Shown here piece by piece: positions 26,415 to 34,198 of a DNA stretch of 64,000 nt (within the stretch, counting starts at the first letter, position 1; each line of letters opens with the position of its first letter). Below the pieces are notes generated by a model. The model was given only the letters and a program-made list of their open reading frames with translations, had not been told where the DNA came from and made no database searches. A program made the position numbers and the translations under genes. Origin of the DNA: an uncultured Acetatifactor sp. (GTDB lineage: Bacteria > Bacillota > Clostridia > Lachnospirales > Lachnospiraceae). The stretch covers positions 1 to 64,000 of the forward strand of contig CAJUAP010000001.1 of assembly GCA_910584435.1 (NCBI GenBank), in the 5' to 3' direction.

Positions 26415-27824
26415 TCATCCCAATGAAAGATTCTGTTCCTGACACACCTGCTCCACACAGGCAACAATTTCCTCATCTGTCATCACCGTCACGCGGCCGC
26501 CGGCATACTCCTCATCCACCCACTTCTTCACCTCTTTTACAAGCGCAGAATTCTTCTCCACCTGCTTATCATCGCTCAATTTATAATATGTATTGATCCA
26601 ATGGGCAATGCCGGCCAGACCGGAAGTGTTGGATATGGCACACAATACAGGCCGCTTCAGGAATTTCTCCGTATCAAAAATATTATATATCTCTTCATTC
26701 TTCAATAGTCCATCCGCATGAATGCCGGCCCTGGTGACATTAAAATTCTTTCCCACAAAAGGAGTTCTGGGTGGAATCCGATAACCGATTTCCTTCTCAT
26801 AATACTCCGCCAGTTCTGTAATCACTGTGGTATCCATTCCGTTCAAATCCCCTTTGATCTGCGCATACTCGAATACCATTGCCTCCAGCGGTGTATTGCC
26901 CGTTCTCTCTCCAATGCCGAACAGAGAAGTATTGATACCGGAACATCCATAGAGCCACGCGGTCGTGGAATTGGACACTGCTTTATAGAAATCATTATGT
27001 CCATGCCATTCAATCAGAGCATGGGGTACTCCCGCATGGGTATGTATGGCGTAAATAATACCCTGCACACTTCTCGGTATGACCGCTCCCGGATAGTTCA
27101 CGCCATAGCCCATGGTATCACAGGCCCTTACTTTAATAGGAATTCCGTACTCTTCCATTAACTTCATCAATTCCAGACAAAACGGCACTACATATCCGTA
27201 GATATCCGCTCTTGTAATATCCTCCAGATGGCATCTGGGGCTTATCCCTTCTTCCAGGCATTCCCGAATTACACTCAGATAGTGATCCATTGCCTGCCTT
27301 CTTGTCATCTTCAGCTTCAGAAAAATATGATAATCAGAGCAGCTGACCAGAATCCCTGTCTCCTTCATACCAATTTCCTTTACCAGCTTGAAATCCTCTT
27401 TACTGGCACGAATCCAGCTTGTCACCTCCGGAAATTCATAGCCCCTCTCCATACATTTATACACGGCATCCCTGTCCTTCTTACTGTACAGGAAGAATTC
27501 ACTGGCGCGAATCATGCCGTTCGGCCCCCCCAGCTTATGCAGATAATCATAAATCGTCACAATCTGTTCCGTGGTATAAGGTGCTCTGGACTGCTGGCCG
27601 TCCCGGAAGGTCGTGTCCGTGATCCAGATATCCCTGGGCATATTATGGGGTACGATTCTGTCGTTGAAAGGAATCTTGGGAATCTCCGAATACGGAAACA
27701 TATTGCGGAACACATTGGGCCGCTCTACATCATCCAGAATATACATATGCTCTTCTATCTGAAGAAGATTATTATTATGATTCATAGTTACAGGACGATT
27801 CTGAAATGTCAAATTATCTCTCAT
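26415..27824 (-). CDS. Probable Re-citrate synthase (isopropylmalate synthase-like)
   Basis: A 469-residue DRE-TIM metallolyase. DTTFRDGQQSR is the catalytic loop, and GHNDFYKAVSNSTTAWLYGCSGINTSLFGIGERTGNTPLEAM carries the metal-binding histidines and the C-terminal half of the active site. It resembles 2-isopropylmalate and homocitrate synthases but lacks the LeuA regulatory domain. The adjacent gene for NADP-isocitrate dehydrogenase argues for the citrate synthase of the Re type, which in anaerobic Clostridia replaces the usual Si enzyme. Homocitrate synthase remains possible. The ATG at 27824 has GGGGAGG upstream; the frame opens 11 codons earlier without support. Confidence 0.8.
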   Translation of the reverse strand: MRDNLTFQNRPVTMNHNNNLLQIEEHMYILDDVERPNVFRNMFPYSEIPKIPFNDRIVPHNMPRDIWITDTTFRDGQQSRAPYTTEQIVTIYDYLHKLGGPNGMIRASEFFLYSKKDRDAVYKCMERGYEFPEVTSWIRASKEDFKLVKEIGMKETGILVSCSDYHIFLKLKMTRRQAMDHYLSVIRECLEEGISPRCHLEDITRADIYGYVVPFCLELMKLMEEYGIPIKVRACDTMGYGVNYPGAVIPRSVQGIIYAIHTHAGVPHALIEWHGHNDFYKAVSNSTTAWLYGCSGINTSLFGIGERTGNTPLEAMVFEYAQIKGDLNGMDTTVITELAEYYEKEIGYRIPPRTPFVGKNFNVTRAGIHADGLLKNEEIYNIFDTEKFLKRPVLCAISNTSGLAGIAHWINTYYKLSDDKQVEKNSALVKEVKKWVDEEYAGGRVTVMTDEEIVACVEQVCQEQNLSLG

Positions 27825-27894
27825 AATGATACCTCCCCGCCCGCAGGGTACGGGCATTCATGTAAGCTTTGGAAGACCAGTTCTTTTCATTTCG

Positions 27895-27927
27895 TATAAT
27901 TGTATACAATTATACCGGCTGTGTCAA
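27895..27927 (-). promoter_or_regulatory. Promoter and probable GntR operator of the citrate operon
   Basis: On the minus strand TTGACA (27922-27927) and TACAAT (27899-27904) are 17 bp apart. A perfect 20-bp palindrome, TATAATTGTATACAATTATA (27895-27914), covers the -10 element. The centre TTGTATACAA fits the TnGTnnACnA-like half-site pattern of FCD-type GntR regulators, and such a regulator is the second gene of the operon. This predicts autorepression. Confidence 0.8.
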
Positions 27928-27988
27928 TCTTTTTTGAAGCAAAAGATAAAATTGAACGGTCAAAACGAAAAGAAAAATTTATCTAACC

Positions 27989-28017
27989 TTGTCACTTAAC
28001 TAAATTTCTGTTAGAAT
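27989..28017 (+). promoter_or_regulatory. Sigma-A promoter of the hybrid kinase gene
   Basis: TTGTCA (27989-27994) and TAGAAT (28012-28017) with 17-bp spacing on the plus strand. It diverges from the citrate operon promoter, with about 60 bp between the two -35 elements. Confidence 0.8.
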
Positions 28018-28110
28018 ACTCTTGTGAACATCATATCACGGAACATCTCATAATAGTTCCTGGAATGTTATCACTACAAAATACACGGCAGCAGGAGGCA
28101 TAAGTCAAAA

Positions 28111-30711
28111 GTGCAACTAAAAGACAAACAACTTCGTAAATTATCCATCAGCCTGGCAGGGGTAGCCCTTCTGATTGTAATTCTTTTTTCTTTACTTGGA
28201 ACTTTCATGAACAAGAAAAGCGAAGAAACCATTGAGGAAGTGGGAAAACTTTATATGACCGGTATGAATGAACAAATCACGCTGCATTATGAAACCATTA
28301 TTGATTTCCGCATTTCGCAGCTCAGTGCCATTATAGCCACGCTTCCCCCTGAAATGCCCGGCAATATCAATGAACATGATAAACTTCTTGCAAATCTGGA
28401 ATATCATGCAATGGCGAGAGGATTTGAATATCTGGCGCTCTGCTCTCCGAATGGCAAAGTCGAAATGATATATGGAGATGACATAAACGCAGTGGATCCG
28501 GAGCCTTTCTTGAAGAGCCTCAACAATAATCAGCCAAAAGTTGCTGCCGGGGTTGACAGCAGCGGAAAAGAGCTTGTTCTTCTGGGTGTTTCCTGTGACT
28601 ATATAATGTCCGATGGAAATAAGTGTACCGCATTGGTGGCAGGACTCTCGGCAAAATATATGAGTGAGATTTTATTTCTGGATTCGGGTAATTCCATCGT
28701 GTCATCTTGTATTATCCGAAAGGACGGCAGCTATGTCATAAAAACCAGCAGCGCTGTAGGAGAAAATTATTTCACACAGTTTCGTTCCATGTTTAACGAG
28801 CATTCCAAGGAAGCGGACGAATATGTTACGGAGCTGAAAGGCGTCATGGAGACCGATGTCGATTATTCTGCCATTGTCGGTACTGCAGAAGACCGGCGGC
28901 ATATTTACTGCACACGCTTGTCTAACAGCGAATGGTATCTGGTAACCATCATGCCATATGCAGAGCTAACCACAGTCGTCAATCAAATGGGACACGAATG
29001 GAGCCGTATGGTTTATATTGTTTCCCTGATTGCAGTGCTTTCTCTGGGATTCATTTTCTATCAATATGTAAAAATATCCCGAAAGCAGATGGCTGCACTG
29101 GCTAAGGCAGGCGAAGAAGCTGAACATGCCCGCAGAGACGCTGAACATGCCAATAAAGCAAAAAGTGAATTCCTCTCCAATATGAGCCATGACATCCGCA
29201 CCCCTATGAATGCCATTGTGGGCATGACAGCGATAGCCATCACAAATATTGATAACCGTGATTCCGTTCAGAACTGCCTGAAGAAAATTTCCCTGTCCAG
29301 CAAACACCTTCTGGGACTCATCAATGATGTGCTGGATATGTCAAAGATCGAAAGCGGGAAAATGACTTTGAATATGGATCAGGTTTCTCTCAGGGAAGTC
29401 ATGGAAAGTATTGTAAATATTATGCAGCCCCAGGTCAAAGCTAAGAGACAGCAATTTAACATATTTATTCATGATATCTCTACGGAAAATGTATGCTGTG
29501 ACAGTATACGCCTGAATCAGGTATTAATCAATCTCCTTGGCAATGCTGTAAAATTCACTCCGGAAGAAGGAACCATTCATATGTCCATGTATGAGGAAAC
29601 CTCTCCAAAGGGGGAATCCTATATCCGCACACATGTCATAGTGCAGGACAACGGTATCGGCATGTCAAAAGAATACCAAGCCAAGATATTTGAATCCTTC
29701 ACTCGTGAAGACAATACCAGAGTCCAGAAAACGGAAGGTTCCGGTCTGGGAATGACAATTACAAAATATATTGTAGATGCCATGGGAGGCAACATTTCTG
29801 TAGACAGCCAATTGGGAAAAGGGAGTACTTTCCATGTAACACTGGATTTATTAAAAGCCGAAGTATCCGAAGTTGATATGGTACTGCCGGAATGGAAAAT
29901 GCTGGTGGTAGACGATAATGAACAGTTGTGTGAAAGCGCAATAGAATCTCTTAAGTCTATCGGTCTCAAAGCCGATTGGTGCCTGGACGCAGAGACGGCA
30001 CTGCAGAAAATAGATGAGAACCATCTCATGCAGGATGATTACCAGATAATCCTTTTAGACTGGAAGCTTCCTGGAATGAATGGAATTGCTGCCACCCGTG
30101 AAATCCGTAAGCGATATGGAGCGGATATTCCCATATTACTTATCTCCGCCTATGACTGGAACGAGATAGAGAATGAAGCAAGGGAAGCAGGTGTCACAGG
30201 TTTCATTGCAAAACCGCTTTTCAAGTCCACCTTGTTTTATGGATTGAAACCATACATTGTATCTCCGGAAATCATAGCCGCTGAATCTGCACAGAGCAAT
30301 GCAACTGTTCAGAAAACCTTCAGACTGGAAGGCAAACGTATTTTATTGGCGGAAGATAATGACATCAACTGGGAGATTGCCAACGAATTGCTCAGTGCGG
30401 TAGGTTTAGAGCTGGATTGGGCAGAAAACGGCCAGATATGCCTTGATAAATTTGAGCAATCATCAGAAGGCTATTATGATGCGATACTAATGGATCTCAG
30501 AATGCCGGTCATGAACGGCTATCAGGCGACAACAGCAATACGGGAACTAAACCGGGCAGATGCAAAAGAAATTCCAATCATTGCCATGACCGCAGATGCT
30601 TTTTCCGAAGATATTCAGCGATGCCTGGAATGCGGTATGAATGCCCATATTGCTAAACCGATTGAAATACAGGATGTTACACGCCAATTGGAAAAATATA
30701 TTAAAAAGTAA
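28111..30711 (+). CDS. Hybrid histidine kinase with two receiver domains
   Basis: An 866-residue membrane sensor. Transmembrane helix 1 lies at about 12-32, then an extracytoplasmic sensor region (about 33-295, Cache-like by size and position) and helix 2 at about 297-317. HisKA follows with the phospho-accepting His360 in SHDIRTPMNAIVGM. The ATPase domain has NLLGNAVKF, DNGIGMS and GSGLGMTITKYI. Two receiver domains follow, with acceptors Asp650 (LLDWKLPGMNG) and Asp795 (LMDLRMPVMNG). There is no HPt or output domain, so a separate partner must exist. The frame starts at a GTG; GGAGG is 12 nt away, longer than usual. The signal is unknown. Confidence 0.93.
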   Translation: MQLKDKQLRKLSISLAGVALLIVILFSLLGTFMNKKSEETIEEVGKLYMTGMNEQITLHYETIIDFRISQLSAIIATLPPEMPGNINEHDKLLANLEYHAMARGFEYLALCSPNGKVEMIYGDDINAVDPEPFLKSLNNNQPKVAAGVDSSGKELVLLGVSCDYIMSDGNKCTALVAGLSAKYMSEILFLDSGNSIVSSCIIRKDGSYVIKTSSAVGENYFTQFRSMFNEHSKEADEYVTELKGVMETDVDYSAIVGTAEDRRHIYCTRLSNSEWYLVTIMPYAELTTVVNQMGHEWSRMVYIVSLIAVLSLGFIFYQYVKISRKQMAALAKAGEEAEHARRDAEHANKAKSEFLSNMSHDIRTPMNAIVGMTAIAITNIDNRDSVQNCLKKISLSSKHLLGLINDVLDMSKIESGKMTLNMDQVSLREVMESIVNIMQPQVKAKRQQFNIFIHDISTENVCCDSIRLNQVLINLLGNAVKFTPEEGTIHMSMYEETSPKGESYIRTHVIVQDNGIGMSKEYQAKIFESFTREDNTRVQKTEGSGLGMTITKYIVDAMGGNISVDSQLGKGSTFHVTLDLLKAEVSEVDMVLPEWKMLVVDDNEQLCESAIESLKSIGLKADWCLDAETALQKIDENHLMQDDYQIILLDWKLPGMNGIAATREIRKRYGADIPILLISAYDWNEIENEAREAGVTGFIAKPLFKSTLFYGLKPYIVSPEIIAAESAQSNATVQKTFRLEGKRILLAEDNDINWEIANELLSAVGLELDWAENGQICLDKFEQSSEGYYDAILMDLRMPVMNGYQATTAIRELNRADAKEIPIIAMTADAFSEDIQRCLECGMNAHIAKPIEIQDVTRQLEKYIKK

Positions 30712-30755
30712 GAATCCATGAACTTGTACATGTAAAGCGCAAAGAGCACGTTCTG

Positions 30756-30791
30756 AAGAATGCCGGGCGGTCTTGTTCGCCTGGCATTCTT
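30756..30791 (+). terminator. Terminator-like hairpin between the kinase and the protease gene
   Basis: AAGAATGCCGGGCG pairs with CGCCTGGCATTCTT (one mismatch or bulge) between two converging genes. The trailing T-run is short, so it may act in either direction or mainly as an mRNA 3'-end stabiliser. Confidence 0.55.
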
Positions 30792-30821
30792 CTGTGTGTA
30801 TTGGATTCTTGCTGCACACTA

Positions 30822-31733
30822 TTACAGGAGCAATCTTCCTACATGCAGCATTCCCCATCCCTGCTGATTCCAGGGAAGTCCCAGATCAGTTGCGGAAAAC
30901 TGCAGTTTCTGTTTACATTGCTCGTTAGTACAGTCCGGATACTTCTGAAACAATAATGCCGCCGCCCCGGATACAATAGGTGTCGCCATAGAAGTACCGC
31001 TTTTCGCCGTATACGCTTTTCTGTTTTTTCCAATGAAATTATGATAATACGCGTTACATGAAACAATATCCGTCCCCGGCGCCACCAGATCCGGCTTACG
31101 AATAAAGCTTCCCGGTTTTCCTCTGCTGGAATATGTCTCACATCTTGCAGGATTTTCTCCGCCATATCTGCCATCATGGCACCCTACGGTTACCACTCTG
31201 TTACTGCCGCCCACAGAAGAAATGGTATTGTCACCGGGTCCTTTATTGCCGGCAGCACAAACCACCAGAATACCAATTTCCCATAGCTCTTCAATTTTAA
31301 TCTGTAACGCTCTTTCCTTCGCCCATTCATCCAGTGTGCCAATACCTACGGAAATATTCAGAACTTGAATTCCATACGTCTCTCTCTCCTGCAGAATCCA
31401 ATTCAAGCCCTCCAGCATAGTCTCCGCACATCCATCGCCTCTCTCATCCAGAACTTTCCCCACCACCAGTTTCGCCCCTGGTGCCATTCCGCGGTACAAT
31501 CCTGCGGAAATGCCTCCATTACCGCATAAAATACCGCAGACATGAGTACCATGCCCATTATTATCGTACATCAGATTCCTATGTCCAACAAAATCCCGAA
31601 ATCCTATCACCCTGCCCATCAGATCAGGATGATTACTCACTCCTGAATCCAATACTGCTATTGTCACACCTCTTCCATCTATTCCATTTGGCATATTTGC
31701 TGCTACCAATTCTCTTACACGCTGCATAATCAA
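30822..31733 (-). CDS. Subtilisin-like (S8) serine protease
   Basis: A 303-residue S8 peptidase with the full catalytic triad: Asp29 in VLDSGV, His61 in NNGHGTHVCGI and Ser248 in GTSMATPIVSGAAALL, with the oxyanion Asn in AAGNKGPGDN. There is no signal peptide or propeptide, so it resembles the intracellular subtilisin (ISP) or AprX types. The frame opens at TTG 31733 and the first ATG is at 31727. Neither has a Shine-Dalgarno; the start lies at the foot of a perfect 20-bp hairpin (31729-31784). It is the last gene downstream of the sortase/LRR surface locus, but a role in surface-protein processing is unlikely if it is cytoplasmic. Confidence 0.9.
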   Translation of the reverse strand: MIMQRVRELVAANMPNGIDGRGVTIAVLDSGVSNHPDLMGRVIGFRDFVGHRNLMYDNNGHGTHVCGILCGNGGISAGLYRGMAPGAKLVVGKVLDERGDGCAETMLEGLNWILQERETYGIQVLNISVGIGTLDEWAKERALQIKIEELWEIGILVVCAAGNKGPGDNTISSVGGSNRVVTVGCHDGRYGGENPARCETYSSRGKPGSFIRKPDLVAPGTDIVSCNAYYHNFIGKNRKAYTAKSGTSMATPIVSGAAALLFQKYPDCTNEQCKQKLQFSATDLGLPWNQQGWGMLHVGRLLL

Positions 31734-31784
31734 GAAGTTCCCGGCATATACTTTTCATTTATTGTATGCCGGGAACTTCTTGAT
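31729..31784 (-). other. Perfect 20-bp hairpin over the protease start
   Basis: ATCAAGAAGTTCCCGGCATA (31729-31748) pairs without mismatch with its reverse complement (31765-31784) around a 16-nt loop. The T-run expected of a terminator is missing. On the minus-strand transcript the 3' arm ends 1-2 nt before the ATG of the S8 protease and includes its alternative TTG start. Confidence 0.85.
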
Positions 31785-31829
31785 GTTCGCATTCCTCAAA
31801 TCCATAACTATCGTTACATTTGCTATATT

Positions 31830-33971
31830 TCAACGCCTATTCTTATACCCGGCTGTCAGCAGAATGACTCCTGTCAGAAGCAATGCACCTCCCACCCAGA
31901 ATTCCAGTCTGCGCCACAATGGAATAATATCATCTCCCTCTTGTATCTGCACTGAAGGTACAGCTCCCGGTGCCGCACTGAGACTGTTTATCGTCACGTC
32001 CATGACTTCAACGGGCATCTCGCTGCCGATATCACCGGTTCCATACAGTACAAATTGCGACACATAATTCATCTGGAATTGAAACATCTGCCTTCCGTCT
32101 GCCGAAACTCGTTCCAGTGGAACATCTTCCACCTGCCCGTTTCTATCCAATACCAAAAGCCTCAGTCTCTGTCCGCTCAAAGCATCCGGTACAGGCAGAT
32201 ACACTGTCATTGTCTGTGCCCCCAGCTTCGTCAGGGGAATCTGGCTTTCATCCGTCAGAGACATGCGATAAATCATCCGATTTACAGGTACGGCATTCTG
32301 AAAGGAACGGTTGAATGCCTTCTCCATTTCATCACTCTCCGGCAATGTCTCTATGGTCAGCGTATAAGCCCTGTCAACATTTTCCATGGACGCAGAAGCG
32401 CCATCCGGTCCCATTACCGTTATTCCTGCACTTTGCACTCCATTATTCCCGTATATTCGATATGCCTGATTGGATAGTCTGGACGCAGAAACTTCATACG
32501 TATGCTCCGGCTCTTCACCTTCATAGACCAGCAGCACATTGCCAAATGCCTGTAAGCCCAGCTTCTTCACTGTCCCGGGCAAGGTGATATTCGTTAAAAG
32601 CGTACTGATTCCATAGAAGGCCCTGTCCTTGATTTCCTCCACACCTTGGCCGAACTGAATCTGCCTCAATTGACTGCAGCCTTCAAAAGCGCCTTCACCA
32701 ATCACCCTCAAGCTATCCGGAAAGGAAATACTCTTTATCTCTGTATGTTTCTGAAATACTTCTGCAGCGATGACCCTCACCCCTTCCGGAATCTCAACAT
32801 TCTGAAAATTCCCCCGGTATGCTATCAGTACACCGCCTTCTATCAGAAAATCTCCCTCTTCTGTCCTGCCGGCCAGGAAATTGTCCACCCAAGGCGTGTG
32901 AGCAAATGCATTGGGCTCCACACACATAACAGTATCCGGAATCGTTACGCTTTCCAATGAATCACAATGATAAAAAGCACCATAGTCAATGCACTCCACC
33001 CCCTCCGGCAGCAGCACAGCCGCCAAAGAACTTCTCGCAAAAGAAAACTGTCCTATCTCCCTGATTCCATCCGGCAGCATCAGGCTCCCCAATCCCACAC
33101 TGGAATAATAAGCGTGATCCGCAACCGCTTCTCCGTCTACAACCGTATATTTTGGAATTTTACCGCTTCCCATCATATCTGCCAAAGGCGGAGTCTCAGG
33201 TTCGGGCAGTCCGTCATACACCGGCAGCGTCTGACCGTTTATCAGGAAAACTGCCCTGTTTCCTACAACATGGGTGCTTCCAAGCAGAGAATCCACAACA
33301 GGAGGCGGCGCCGTAGGCACCGGCGTTGCTGTCGGCGTATCCGGCTCTGAAGGCGTATGGCCTCCCAATAAATCCTCCATTTCCGCCCTTTCCTCCTGGC
33401 GTTTTTGGAAGGCTTCTGCATATTCTGCCGCTGCACTATGTTCTTCTCCCTGTATGGTAAGTCTGTTACAATTGTCAAAGGCTGTCTCGTGTATCGTGAC
33501 TGTTTCCGGAGGAATGCTGATGTCTGTCATATTGATACAATCAGCAAATGCCTTAATTCCAATACTCTTCACATTAGAGGGAATCGTCATCTGCTCCAAT
33601 CCCTTACATCCTGTGAAAGCATAATCTCCCACCTCGGTCAGTCCGTTTCCGAGTACTACAGTATCCAGATTATCACACCCCCAAAAGGCATAGGGATCAA
33701 TGCGCTTCACGGAATTTGGTATCACCACAAGTTCAATATTGGTATTGTCTTCAAAAGCGCCTCGTCCAATAACCTCCACTGAATCCGGAATGGTTACGTT
33801 TTTATCAGGCCCCCTGTATTTCACCAATGTACTGCCATTCATCTTAAAATCGGTGGAATACGCCGCATCTGCCTCTGTTACAGGAAGCTGCATAATAATG
33901 AGTGCCAATACAATCATCAGTACACCCAAAAAACGCTTTCTCTTCTTATAATATTGTTGTTTTTGCTTCAT
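31830..33971 (-). CDS. Secreted LRR (BspA-type) surface protein, membrane-anchored
   Basis: A 713-residue protein. The N-terminus (KKRKRFLGVLMIVLALIIMQLPVTEADA) is a signal peptide with cleavage near residue 36. Two blocks of BspA-type leucine-rich repeats (about 45-175 and 275-480) flank a Thr/Pro-rich linker (TPSEPDTPTATPVPTAPPP). A beta-rich region follows, then one C-terminal membrane helix (FWVGGALLLTGVILLTAG) and a short basic tail. There is no sortase motif before that helix, in contrast to the larger neighbour, so it should be held by the helix. BspA-type proteins bind host or matrix proteins in other bacteria; the ligand here is unknown. Confidence 0.88.
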   Translation of the reverse strand: MKQKQQYYKKRKRFLGVLMIVLALIIMQLPVTEADAAYSTDFKMNGSTLVKYRGPDKNVTIPDSVEVIGRGAFEDNTNIELVVIPNSVKRIDPYAFWGCDNLDTVVLGNGLTEVGDYAFTGCKGLEQMTIPSNVKSIGIKAFADCINMTDISIPPETVTIHETAFDNCNRLTIQGEEHSAAAEYAEAFQKRQEERAEMEDLLGGHTPSEPDTPTATPVPTAPPPVVDSLLGSTHVVGNRAVFLINGQTLPVYDGLPEPETPPLADMMGSGKIPKYTVVDGEAVADHAYYSSVGLGSLMLPDGIREIGQFSFARSSLAAVLLPEGVECIDYGAFYHCDSLESVTIPDTVMCVEPNAFAHTPWVDNFLAGRTEEGDFLIEGGVLIAYRGNFQNVEIPEGVRVIAAEVFQKHTEIKSISFPDSLRVIGEGAFEGCSQLRQIQFGQGVEEIKDRAFYGISTLLTNITLPGTVKKLGLQAFGNVLLVYEGEEPEHTYEVSASRLSNQAYRIYGNNGVQSAGITVMGPDGASASMENVDRAYTLTIETLPESDEMEKAFNRSFQNAVPVNRMIYRMSLTDESQIPLTKLGAQTMTVYLPVPDALSGQRLRLLVLDRNGQVEDVPLERVSADGRQMFQFQMNYVSQFVLYGTGDIGSEMPVEVMDVTINSLSAAPGAVPSVQIQEGDDIIPLWRRLEFWVGGALLLTGVILLTAGYKNRR

Positions 33972-34097
33972 AATCTACCTCTTATACTATATAACAGCTC
34001 AGACAAAGACACTGAACAGTGACGCTGATGCACACCCGACGCTATGATAACTCACTTTCGATTTCGAGGAGTACTCTGCCTGATATTATGATATTAT

Positions 34098-34137
34098 AAT
34101 AACATGGCGTATGGCATATTGCCACACGCCATGTTAT
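34098..34137 (-). terminator. Hairpin downstream of the 1704-residue LRR gene
   Basis: AATAACATGGCGT pairs with ACGCCATGTTATT over a 14-nt loop, in the gap between the two LRR genes. The sequence after it on the minus strand is AT-rich (ATAATATC) rather than a T-run. Nothing else is evident in the 227-bp gap. Confidence 0.55.
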
Positions 34138-34198
34138 TTTTGGCTTATATCATTTCCAGTCACTGCCACGCATAACAAAATGTCCTTCAGGCAGACAA

